From positions 1-64,000 of the forward strand of contig VCJN01003207.1 in the NCBI GenBank assembly GCA_006384855.1: 64,000 bases of DNA. The letters are read 5' to 3'. The notes below the pieces were generated by a model. The model was not told the DNA's origin, ran no database searches, and saw only the letters and a list, made by a program, of their open reading frames with translations. Both the position numbers and the translations under genes were made by a program. This stretch comes from Tetraselmis striata. Its lineage: Eukaryota; Chlorophyta; Chlorodendrophyceae; Chlorodendrales; Chlorodendraceae. Positions 36,327-46,760 of this stretch are shown here, in pieces (positions within the stretch are counted from its first letter, which is position 1; every line of letters starts with the position of its first letter).

Positions 36327-37009
36327 CCACCCGAGGCTGCCGGACTTCAGAGGACCAGGCGATTCGTGCAATGCTGCCTCCGGGGGCAGCCGACCCTATG
36401 CGGGGTTGGTGCCGCCGGGCCGTAAGGCAGCTGGCATGTTTCGCATGAAAGACTGTGCGGGAACAAGGTTGAAAGAACTTCCAAACTTCAAATAGACATG
36501 GGGACCCCCCAGAGCAATACAAGTTCTGATCCCGGGATCGAGTTCAAGTGACACCTCGACTCTGGGTACGACATGTCAACAACAAGCGGCCATAGTATAC
36601 CATGTGTGATTCCGCGCAGTTGCCCAACCCCCCCCCCCCCCCCCTCCCCAACCCGGAATTAGGATGCTCATATTCCCCATGGACATTTGGGATTTTGAGG
36701 CAGGCATCCCGAGTGCCCGACGTGCCGCTCCGCACTGCCAGATTGTAGTTGAATAACGCCGCGCAGAATGTACCGTACGCTGGTGGGACACTGCAACTAA
36801 GGGGGCGTAGCCACGATTATCTCACTGCCGCCAGAGAGGACGGGCCGCATGATGGCCTGGCGCACGGCGGGCGATAGGGTCAACCGTTCATGTGCCGCAT
36901 ACCCCACCTTGAAGGGCTGCAACCCGTGAACAGTGCTGAGCCGTTGACATGGTTGCGCCGGCCCTGGCAGCTAGCGCGAGAGTCGCGGCATGGCCTCGGC
37001 CGCGGGCTG
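36327..37009. other. Convergent 3' spacer
   Basis: Lies between the stop of the plus-strand MYND gene and the stop of the minus-strand GST-like gene. A C tract lies at about 36630-36644. No gene seen. Confidence 0.5.
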
Positions 37010-40000
37010 TCACGCCTCCAGGGTGTCGATGAGCCAGTTGAGGTGCGCGCGAAGCTGGCGCGCCGCGGGCAGGTTCATGTCGCGCGGGACCCCGACCCGG
37101 TCGCGCAGATACCCGGCGCTGGCAGCCACATGCAGCGCAGAGAGACCTGAGCGGCGGTGGCGGCGGCGGCGACAGGGCGAACCAACGTCCCACGCTTAGT
37201 ACCGCTGTCTGGAGCGCATGACATGCGGCACGACAACAGCGTGCACGTAGTCCCGACATGCCTTACTAATGCAACACTTCTCACCAGCATTTCAAAAACA
37301 TCAGTTGTGCTTCCACAACAGTCTGTCGTAGTGCATACCGACAAACATCCGAATGGATGTTCGGTCAAGCGTACCGAATCTGATCTCTTGGCTCCTGATG
37401 TGAGTAACTCTTATATGGAAGGCACGCAGATGCCGCTATGCGGGCTTTGTGTTACACTGCTCCATGTTTTAAGACAGGGCACGGGAGGAAGCAGGAAGAG
37501 GGGCCCGGGGAAGAAGGGGGGGGGGGGGGGGGGGGGGTGTCCACCTGACTTCCCGTCGGCGTCCACCTGCAGCGCATGCTCCGACAGCTGCTTGGCCTCC
37601 GGCCCCACCATCAGCGCATGCACCACATGGCGCAGGCCTACACCACAGGGCGTTCCGCCCAGGAGGGGGGGGGGGGGGGAAGAAGCAGGATCGGACGTGA
37701 GTGAGCGCATTAGCATACGGCCGACAGCCGTAGCGGCGGTAAGTATGTTGGCTGGACATGGCGCGACGGCGGGAGGGGGCCCATGTCGGGCTGCGGGGGC
37801 GGCCGCGGCGCACCGGCGTCCACGGCCTCCAGGTGCTCGAGGCCCGGGGACGCAGTGGGGTCAGACAGCGGGGCGGAGACGGGCTTGGAACCCGGCTTGC
37901 CGACCGCCCGGGCAGCAAACCGCGTGATGGCGGCGTGGTTGGCAACCTGCGGGCGGTGGGCAGGGGTGGGGCTTGGCACCGCAGGCGCCTCCCACCAATG
38001 CAGCGAGGGAGAGCACAGGGCAGGAGAAGAGAAGAGGAGGGGGTAGGCATTCACCATCTTGGCGGCTGCCTCGGTGGTGTCCACCGCATGGCTCTCCCCA
38101 GGGGAGTACGGCTCAAAGGAGTCCGTGCGCAGTGGCGCCAGCGGCAGGTGCCAGCTCTCCCCATCGGTGCCATCAATGGCTGCGGCGGCCTTGGCTCCAT
38201 CCGGATGGGGCGCACAACCTGCGCACCACAGCCAGCGACGTCTAGTAAGAGCGGCGCTGTTGGCGGGTAGTGTAGCCGTATGCACAAACTCGCACCATCC
38301 AACGCCTCACGGCCCTCCGCCCCAGGCAACGCCCCCCGGACAAGCCCCCTCCTCCCCCCCGCCCGTTACCGCTGCGATCAACCTCTGTAGAATACTCCGA
38401 GGACACCCCGTCGGATGGCTACATACACTCCTCCGCATATCCCAACAGTCCCTCAAACCCACCATATCCAAACCCCACGCCTCCCACCACCCTACCACGA
38501 CCCGCCAACACTAACAAGCCAAGCTTCCGCGGACCGCCGTCCACAACTCCCCGCTTCGGCAAGGGTGGACACACTAAGCGGCACGGAAGGACGGGTGCAG
38601 ACACAAATGAGGAAGGCCGAAATCTGCATCCCTAATTCTTAGGGTTTCCACAGCGGTTGGATAAAGCAGGTCCTGAAAGCAACTCGGCTGGGCAGTGGAG
38701 AGCAGCCAGTCAGCACGTTGCAATTCAATGTCAAATGTTAATTGGCGGGCAGTGGGGGCGCAGGGCGCCATGGCGTCGCCGGAGAGGGTGGCGCAACGGC
38801 GCAGGGCAGTGCGGGGGAGGCAGGAAGGGGCGCACTATACCTCCAAGCTGTGGCGGCAGGTCGTGCACGTGGGTGTAGTAGTCGGAGCGCGTGCCGATGT
38901 ACGTAGGTCGGCTCTCCATCGCCTCAAACCACCGGCACACGGCGGGCCAGCGCTTCGGGTCACGCACACGCAGGCCCTGCGAGGGGCGCGGCGGGCAAGG
39001 GCGGGAGGTGAGTGTGGGAGACCGGGCGAGGTGCAGTGAGACGCGGGTGCGTTAAGCTCTCGTGGGCAGATTGGAGATAGCCGGCGGGAAGGTTGCGTAA
39101 TGCGGCGCGAGTGGCGGCCACTAGGGGACCAGGAGAGGCCAGGCTGTCGGAAGGAAGGGATCCGGCCAACAGCGTCATCGTCGTCACCAATGCCGGTGCA
39201 ACGGGCTTGGTTTGTGGTGACACCGGGCGCCCAAGACACGATGGCTCCTCGGCAATGCCCTTTCTGCCAGCATAATCATATCACCGCTCGGATTTCCCAC
39301 CCCGTCCCAAGTGCCGTAATGACTTCCTGCACGATCGAACCTACTAGCACGTAGGTGGCAGACATTTTAGACGGCGGTGCCTGGCCGTGATTTGGCCACC
39401 ATGCTAGCGTTTTCCAACGATGTTCTGCTGCCATTACCTCAAGTCTATTCTCCTGTTATTATTGTTGCTCACGTTCCATCCTAGCAGGCCGTTTAGACGC
39501 GTGCTGAGCATTATGTGAACATTCATGTCTACTACGAGGTACAGCAGCTCATGCAGATATTGCTAGAGTAATCGTGACTTATACGGCAACGGTACTGGTA
39601 GGGGTTGGCAATAACCCTTATTGTTACTCGAATACTCGCATAAGGATCAGGATCAAGAGATCTGACGCACTTAATAATAGTAATAAGTGTAGTAATCGTT
39701 GTCAGGGTGTAAGATGAACACAAGCTTATCGTTGTGCACCGGTCCGCATACCTGTATTGCTATCTAATTTCAAACAATGTATGTAAAGCTTCCTGAATAA
39801 ATGGGCAATACCCAATCAAAAGACGCCCTTAGTGCTGTCCGAAATCAATTTGCACTACAATCAAGATGTACCTGGCAGTTTTCTTTTGAGAAATGCCCAA
39901 TCATCAAGACATAATCTTTTCTATCCTTTTCTTTTCCAATTGCGGCACTTTTCTATACTAGTTGCCGCACTTACATCCTAACAGGCTGGTTAGTCAGTCG

Positions 40001-42763
40001 CAATTGGCGCCCCTTAGCTGCCACTGCTGCTGCCCATTGTTCAAGGTGACGCATGGCCAGCCCAGGGAGGACGGGAAAGCCGGGCGGGGCAGGGGCGGAC
40101 CTTGTAGTACAGCAGCGAGGCGTCCATGCGCTCCAGGAAAGGCGTGAAGTTCATGTCCACCAGGCTGATGTCATCGCCCATGAAGTAGGGGCCCTGCAAG
40201 GGGCGCACGGCGCGCCGTCAGGGTGCGCGCAGGGATGCGGGCGCCGCCGCCAGGAGAGAGGGCGCCGCTTGCTCGCTGGGCGCAGCGCTGTGGGCGCACC
40301 CCGCCCTCCGACAGCTGCGTCTCCACCGCGTCCAGCACCTTGCAGAAGCTCGCTTTGCCGGAGTCGTGGCCCCTGTGGGTGGGGCAGCGGAGGCGGAGGC
40401 GGAGGAGGGATTGGTCAGCCAGTGCCCAACTGCTAATAAATCACTATTGACCATGCCAGAATTACGACATTCTTAACCAGACTTGCAAGAAAGTAGTATT
40501 GAATTACATCAAATTAGGTACCCGCGAACAGTGTACGAGTCAGTAATAAGAGTGCATAGTATCAACTTAGAACTATACACCGCGGGCTCTGTATTTCCTC
40601 AGCTTCAAGTGGAGCTGTCACATGTCACTTGATATGGAAACATATGATGGTCGTCATGTTAACGTCAGCTTGCGCGGATATCTTGCAGCCGCATCCGTTT
40701 ACCCAAGACATTACAAACAGTGCTAGTCCACCGCTGAAAGCAGCACTAGGAGATCAACACAAGCCGCTTAACAATGGCATGGGACCCGCACAAGGCGGGG
40801 CTCGTGCACTCGCACAGTGTTCCCACATGGGCCCTTGGCAGCGTGTGGACGATATCGTACACCCCGATTCTGCACCAAGAACTTTGTGATCCGAGCGCTT
40901 ACGGCACGAGTATCCTGCCCGCATAATACGAGCCTGTGAGGTATCGAGCGTTAAACAAAATGCAGACACCCCTGAGTAGAGCATATGGAGCACTCGCGCA
41001 GACAGAGTAGGTAGCCGGGTATCCCCTTTGTCGCGTATTGCCGGCCTTGCCTGCCTCCCGCTTGCCGGGCGAGGCGGGTGCCGCACCAGTTGCTGGTGAG
41101 CCACTGCATCCAGGCGCCGAACAGCGTGCGCTCCAGGCGGTTGAGCAGGTCGGCGCGCTCCCGCTCCGAGCTGCCCGGCGGCGGCAGCAGCGGCCGCTCT
41201 GGGAACAGCGCCTCCAGCTGGCGCTGGATGGCCGCCGAGTCGGCGACCACCTTGCCATCGATCTCCGCCACCGGCACCTGCCCCGACGGCACCTGCGGGC
41301 GGACAGTGGCGTGAATAGACGGTGGCGCGTATAGACTGCGATGCGCTCCCGGTCCAGCTGTCAGGCGTGCTGGGGGTCAGCCTCCTTGTCCATCGCCATT
41401 AAGCTGATTACCACAATCCCCCCTCATAAGCAAGCAAGCAAGGATGAGGGCGCACCATGCGTAGGAATTCTGGCGGCTTGTCGCCATAGCAGCGCATCTG
41501 GGGAAGGCATGGGCGGGGAGGGGGGGGGGGGGGGGGGGTAGTGTCTGTCTCAGTCTTGCTGAGATTGGAAGCCAGGGGACGGGGAGGGGCGTAGCTATGG
41601 TGGGTGGGTGGGTGGGAGGAGCGTAGCTATGATGTTGATGACAATGGGCTGGCGTGATAGTGCTATGGTGGAAGTGGAGATGTTGCTGCGGGGATAGGCT
41701 TCGAAGGGGGGGGGGGGGGGGGTGAGGAGGGGGGCACGCACATTGATCTTCTGCACGGTGTACGGGATCTGCTTCTCTTCCAGCTGCAGCTAGACCTTCT
41801 GGCAGTAGGGGCACCACGCCGCGTGGTCCCTGCGCGCGCAGAGCGCAGCCGGCCCTCCCTCAGCGCCTACCACAGTGTGCAGTGCCGCGAAGCGCCCAGG
41901 CCGGGTGGCGCTGGAGCGGGGCCACGCCGCCAGGTACAGTACCCGGGCGCCACACCTGTACAGAATCACGCGCGGTTCCTCCGCCTTGCCAAAGCGCCGC
42001 GTCATGCTCTTGGCGTTGGTGGGCCCCTGCGACGATACAGCCCGTGCGGGCAGGTTGGGACGGGGAAGGGCGAGGGTTCAGCGGCACGGGGGATGGCCGC
42101 GCAGCGGGAGTGACATCAGGGCGGCGGCGGGGCGGCGGCGCTGCTCACGTTCTCCAGGTCCGGCTCCACCACGCCAAGCTCGGCCTGCTTGGCGGCCACC
42201 ATCGCAGACAGCTCCTCCCACGAGGGCGCGTTGTCGGAGAAGCTCATCGTGCTCGGCGGCCCGCTGCTCTTCGCGCCTGCCTGGTTGCCGGTCACCTGCA
42301 CGCCGCGTCTGCACTCAGCCCACCTGCCGCTACCCCCCGATGTCGCAGCACCTCCCAATGTTGCCCGACCTGAGCCCCGTGTGCCCCCCCTTTTCACAGC
42401 TTGGCGGCCCTGAACCGGCGCCTCACCTTGGCCAGCGCCTTCTCTAGCCACATGCTGCGCACCACGCCGCTGCTGCGTTGCGGAGTGGCGGGAGTAGACC
42501 CGGAGCCACGGCGGAGGCCTCGCCTCGTGCTTGGGGCGGTCCACAGCTGGCGGGCAGCGCGGGTGGTGGCGCTCAGATGCTGCGAGGGGCGGGCCAAGGC
42601 TACGGGACCTGCGAGGGCAGCGGCTTGGAGAGAGGGGGGAGGGGGGTTATTGGTCAGCTACGGCGCCCACCCTGCGGTACAGGTCCGTGTTAAAAACAGA
42701 CGAGCGGAATTGTGTGATAAAGTGGGGGAGGGGGTGTGTGTCTCACTCACCAGAGGCGATCAT
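37010..42763 (-). CDS. Plastid GST-like protein with CPYC motif, internal TAG
   Basis: Fourteen exons, all frame-consistent: 42751-42763, 42427-42608, 42149-42295, 41956-42026, 41742-41829, 41456-41497, 41087-41292, 40300-40372, 40101-40193, 38841-38976, 38055-38218, 37814-37946, 37545-37637 and 37010-37146 (526 codons). The tiny first exon (ATG at 42763, donor GTGAGT) joins a serine/arginine-rich transit peptide. The thioredoxin-fold half has [11 protein letters not shown], then [18 protein letters not shown] with the cis-proline, and [17 protein letters not shown]. The GST C-terminal half has [21 protein letters not shown] long extra C-terminal domain carries [14 protein letters not shown] and [15 protein letters not shown]. 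Codon 41792-41790, just after CPYCQKV, is TAG where Trp (TGG) would be natural. This suggests a recent null allele or a base-call error. Among GST classes, iota-like CPxC proteins of algae are a possible match. Confidence 0.8.
39727..39946 (-). repeat. Dispersed repeat family, copy 3
   Basis: Lies in the 1.1-kb intron (38977-40100) of the GST-like gene, in gene sense. It carries the reverse complement of the landmarks in the 2218-2438 copy, including CAAACAATGT and GGGCAATACCCAA. Confidence 0.7.
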
Positions 42764-43434
42764 TATCGCCGGGGAGTGCGCCCGCCCGCTGCGGTGAAGC
42801 AATACAGCAGCAGCCCGCTCAAGCACCGCAAGACACTGGCGGCCCCACGGGGTAGGTGCTTTATTGCGGTGGAGCCTTTACTTTGGATTGCCCCGGTTGG
42901 TGGCTGATGATGATGACCAGGGCGAGACGATCGTGCATATCATCTGGGGATTTCCTCTCCGCCTCCGCTGTTGCTCCATATTTATTTATATATTGGGCTA
43001 GCGACCAGTATAAGGTGCTGGATTTCCTTCTGGATTTCCTTCTGGATTTCTGTGTGGATTTCTTGTATGTTGCATCTAGCACATGTAATCACATAAGGTA
43101 ACTGGAACCTATGTCCGTAGAAGTGCTGGTACCAGTACTTACGTTCCAGGCAGCGGTGATCATCCCTTACTTGTACTTACCCTGGTACAGGTGAGAGGTG
43201 ATTGCGTCGCGGTATCTATTTTTCATTTATTTATTACATCGCGACAACCTGTACAGCACGATTTTTCTCCGGCGCTATAATCAAGCGACTAGTCGCTATT
43301 TATAGTTATGATATCACATGTACTGCGCATATTTGACAGTGTTTGCTGAGTTGTACATATACGAGAGTGCACGATGGCACGTTACTTACATACGTGGGCG
43401 CCAGAGTGGACGAAATTAAGAACTGAGCTTGATT
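42764..43434. promoter_or_regulatory. Divergent spacer between GST-like and FKBP genes
   Basis: The two genes are divergently arranged, so both promoters should lie in these ~670 bp. The stretch also contains the repeat at 43015-43090, which may have inserted into the promoter region. No TATA box can be assigned with confidence. Confidence 0.4.
43015..43090 (+). repeat. Repeat with CTGGATTTC motifs, copy B
   Basis: Contains two to three CTTCTGGATTTC units followed by TTGTATGTTGCATCTAGCA. It matches the reverse complement of 32393-32465. Confidence 0.55.
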
Positions 43435-45679
43435 ATGTCCGTGATCTCCCATTCTGCGCCTTCCGCTCTATCCGGCGCCCCTCCGGCCGCATTGGCGGCT
43501 TCGACCCGCTGGTGGCTTCGACCTGCCACCTTCGGTACGAGTACAAGAGCAAAGGGAAGCATAACAGCAGCCAGGCGCAAGGCACGACTTCGGTCATCGC
43601 AGCTTACTCGCTCGTCTCCGATCCCATCGGGCCTGCAGTGGTTATCCTAACCGCTGCGACGGGTGGCCGACGCTTGACGCGCTGGCATCCACGACCCTCA
43701 TCTCACCCGCCCCGTTGGCCGGTCCCCACTCGATATGACGGCCGCCACCGTCGGGATGCCGCTGCGGGCCAGACCCTCGCCAAGGCCACTCCGGTCGCAA
43801 GCTCAACCAGCTCAGCGTAACCGTGTGCGGCCCTCTGCCGCGGGCCTGCACCCGACCCGACGTGAGCCACCGTCCCGCTGCCCGCCTCGCTGTGTCTGCG
43901 ACGCCTGTCTCTCCGCTTGCTCCTCTCCTCTCGCAGCCGCTATTCTGAACTGGATAGGATTATCCAGGTTGCTGAAGCCTGCCCCTGCTGCCATTCAACA
44001 GGAATCCGCACCCGCGCCCAGAAGCCGGGCAGGGAAGAGTCGGGCCCGCCGACGGAGACACCGGCAGAGCCGGAGGCCTCACCGGCTGGGCCGCCACCGA
44101 CCACCCGCCGCAAAGTGCGCCCCCCTTGCTTGGCTTGGCTGTCCCCCTCCCCCCCCTCCCTCCCATCCCGAAATTCCCTCTTGCGTGAAAGACTCCACCA
44201 GTGCTGAAGGCGGTGCTGTCTCCCTGGCAGGGTCCGAAACGCCAGGCAGACTCGACGGACTGGGTTGCATCTGCGCTGACACGGCGCTTTGGGTGCGGCA
44301 GCCTCCTCCCTTCACGATGCTCTGCATGACCGCACTGACGGCAGCAAGGAGGCGCAGCTAGCCGATTTGACCTAGATCCAAGTATCCCAGTTCCTCATGC
44401 TTATCCATCTGGCGGCTTCATGGCATGTGCAGGCTGGCGGGCGGGCTGGGCTGGCTAGGCATCCTCACCTTTGGCGTGGTGTCGGAGCAACTGAAGACGC
44501 GGCGGGAGGTGGCCGAGGAGGAGCGCGGCATGCGGGACGTGGAGGTCGTCAAGCAGGTCACCAAGCCGAACGGCCTCAAGTACTCCGACCTCAAGGTGAG
44601 CTGCGCCTCCGGGGATGCAGCTATGCATACCATACCCGCAGGGCTGTGCCCTCCCACCCTGCCCTGCCTTTGCTATGGTTGTCTCGTTATCGCTTTTATC
44701 ACCATTGTCGTCATCTTGTTGTAGTAGTCCCTGTCATGGATATAATTTCTGAATATATAATTCCCATGCTTGTCGGAGTTTCTAAGAGTGCTCTGTCTTC
44801 CCCAGATTGGTGGCGGCTCGTATCCAGTGCGCGGCTACCTCACTGTTGTGGATTTCAAGTGAGCACCGCTCCCAATTCTGGCCACCTGTCTGCCTCCCTC
44901 CCCCTCCCCCGCCCCCCCCCCGCCGCCGCCCCCCCCCCCCCCCGCCCCCCCCCCCCCCCCCCCCCCCGCCCCAGCCCCACCAACGTCCTGTCACCAACGC
45001 AGCAACACGGCCCGGTCGGGATATGGGCAAGCAGAGCTGCCACATGCCTGCGGACACGGGAAAGAGGCGATCACGGGAGGGGTGTTGGTCCTCACATCCA
45101 GGAGCTGCATTGAGTAAGGCATCCCTACGATGCTGCCCGCAGGGTGAGCGCCAACGGGGAGACCATCTTCGACACCAAGCAGCGTGGCAAGCCGTACGTC
45201 TTCATATATGGGGCGCGTCCCTTCACGGGCGGTATCTGTGCTGGTGTGGAGGATGGCCTGGCGGACATGCGCGTGGGTGAGAGCCAGCTACACGCTGTGT
45301 GGCCACTCTGCACCGTCCTACCTAGGGGGCTATAAACCTGCATCTGATTCCCTCTACGGCAGCCCCAACTTTCTTCAATCCTCTCCACCCTGTCCAAGTA
45401 CATAGCACACCTGCACCATCCGGGAGATAGAGGTGGTAGATGGAGACGTGCTTCAGCATTACGGGCGATAGAAACTTCTCCAGCGCCCGGTCTACCCTCT
45501 GACTCTTTCCTTTCTTGCCCGCTCTGCAATGAACCTCAGGGGGGCGGCGGCTGCTGGTGGTGCCGCCCGAGCTTGGCTTTGGTTCTGCGAGGCAGGCGAT
45601 CGGCGACGCGGTGGTGCCGCCCAGCAGCGAGCTTGAGTATGACATCACGCTGCAGCGGATCTCCATCCCGCCCTCCTAA
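43435..45679 (+). CDS. FKBP-type peptidyl-prolyl isomerase, plastid
   Basis: Confident exons in frame: 44022-44114, 44231-44292, 44433-44595, 44806-44858, 45143-45276 and 45540-45679 (214 residues to TAA). A small exon, 43937-43967 (RYSELDRIIQ), fits before them. The first exon is uncertain: ATG 43435 gives a transit-like MSVISHSAPSALSGAPPAAL with a GTACGAG donor, and ATG 43735 is the alternative. A hydrophobic glycine-rich stretch (GLAGGLGWLGILTFGVV) precedes the catalytic domain and may be a membrane or lumen-transfer segment. The FKBP domain runs from GLKYSDLKIGGGSYPVRGYL through VFIYGARPFTGGICAGVEDG to LLVVPPELGFG and LEYDITLQRI. FKBPs catalyse cis-trans isomerisation of prolyl bonds. Many algal and plant lumen FKBPs have diverged active sites, and the usual Asp/Phe pair is not evident here, so activity is uncertain. 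Confidence 0.8.
44929..44967. repeat. C-rich tract in FKBP intron
   Basis: An almost pure C run with a few G, in the intron after the exon ending at 44858, on the sense strand. Confidence 0.85.
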
Positions 45680-46760
45680 GCTCATACTGCGCTGCGCACG
45701 ATGTACCCATGCCCTCAGCCCCATAGCCCTTTGGTCTAGGATGAATTGGCTTTCATCCCACTAGGTTATGGCATCAGGCTGAAGGGGCGCAATCGCGAGT
45801 TCGCGAAGTTGACGAGATTGTTTTGTCTGTGACCTTTTGCCTCCTGGCATCTGGTCTGCCATCCTGCCCCAGCATTGTCTCTCACATGCAGCCTGACCCA
45901 TCGTCATTTACAGCCCTGAATGTTTTAAAATTGTCACCGGAGAAGCTAATCCTTAATTGGCCACGCGAAACAGGCACGACCATAATGGCTGTTGTAAATA
46001 CCACTTCACTCCCAAAAATTTCTCTCCCACAGTCTCTGCTAACGCCATCGGCAAGGCGCTGTGCCATTGCCTCTGCATGGTTGCGCTGCAGAGAAGCAGA
46101 GCCTGCGCGGTGCGCCCTTAATTATCGCGTGGGTGGCAATTAAGCTTAAACAGTGGTGCCTGGTCGTGCCTGGTGCTGTTTAAATTTGCCACCCTTCCAG
46201 CGTGGTGCGAGTACGGTAAGGTCTAGTACCGCTTGCAATGAACCTGACTACTCGCGTACTGGTACTACCAGGACGATACATTATAAGTATGTTGTATTCA
46301 TCATACTAATATCGGGTACGTGGAAATCGTTAACGTAAGCTCATCGTACATCGGCCCGCCTTCCTGTATTACTGTCTAATTTAAAACAATGTACGCAAAC
46401 TTGCCCTGAAAAATGGGCAATGCACAATAACAAAATGTCCCTAGTGCTATCCGACATCAATTCGCATTACCAGGATGTATCGTCTGTCAGCTTTCCTTGA
46501 AGAAAAGGCGAGTTATCAAGACATTTCCTATTTTATTCCCTTCCATTCTAATTGCCAAACTTTCATCCTAACACACTGGTGAGTTACTGTTCATGCAGGT
46601 TATAAGCATTTACTGGGCCGCCACTGATGGTAAAGAAACAAATATTGCAGCAGTGCCTAAATTACAAGATAAGCTGGATTACGAACAGGATACCACTGTA
46701 ACCAGGAGTTCAGCGCCCTCAAAGCGCCCAGTCGCAGGCAACAGGCGCTGGTCCAGGCTG
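45680..46760. other. Convergent 3' spacer with dispersed repeat
   Basis: Lies between the FKBP stop and the stop of the minus-strand NHL-BTB gene. No gene seen. Holds repeat copy 4. Confidence 0.5.
46341..46558 (-). repeat. Dispersed repeat family, copy 4
   Basis: Same orientation as copy 3 and close to it in sequence (AAACAATGTACGCAAAC, GGGCAATGCACAATAAC, ATTCTAATTGCCAAAC at the end). It lies in the spacer 3' of two convergent genes. Confidence 0.7.
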
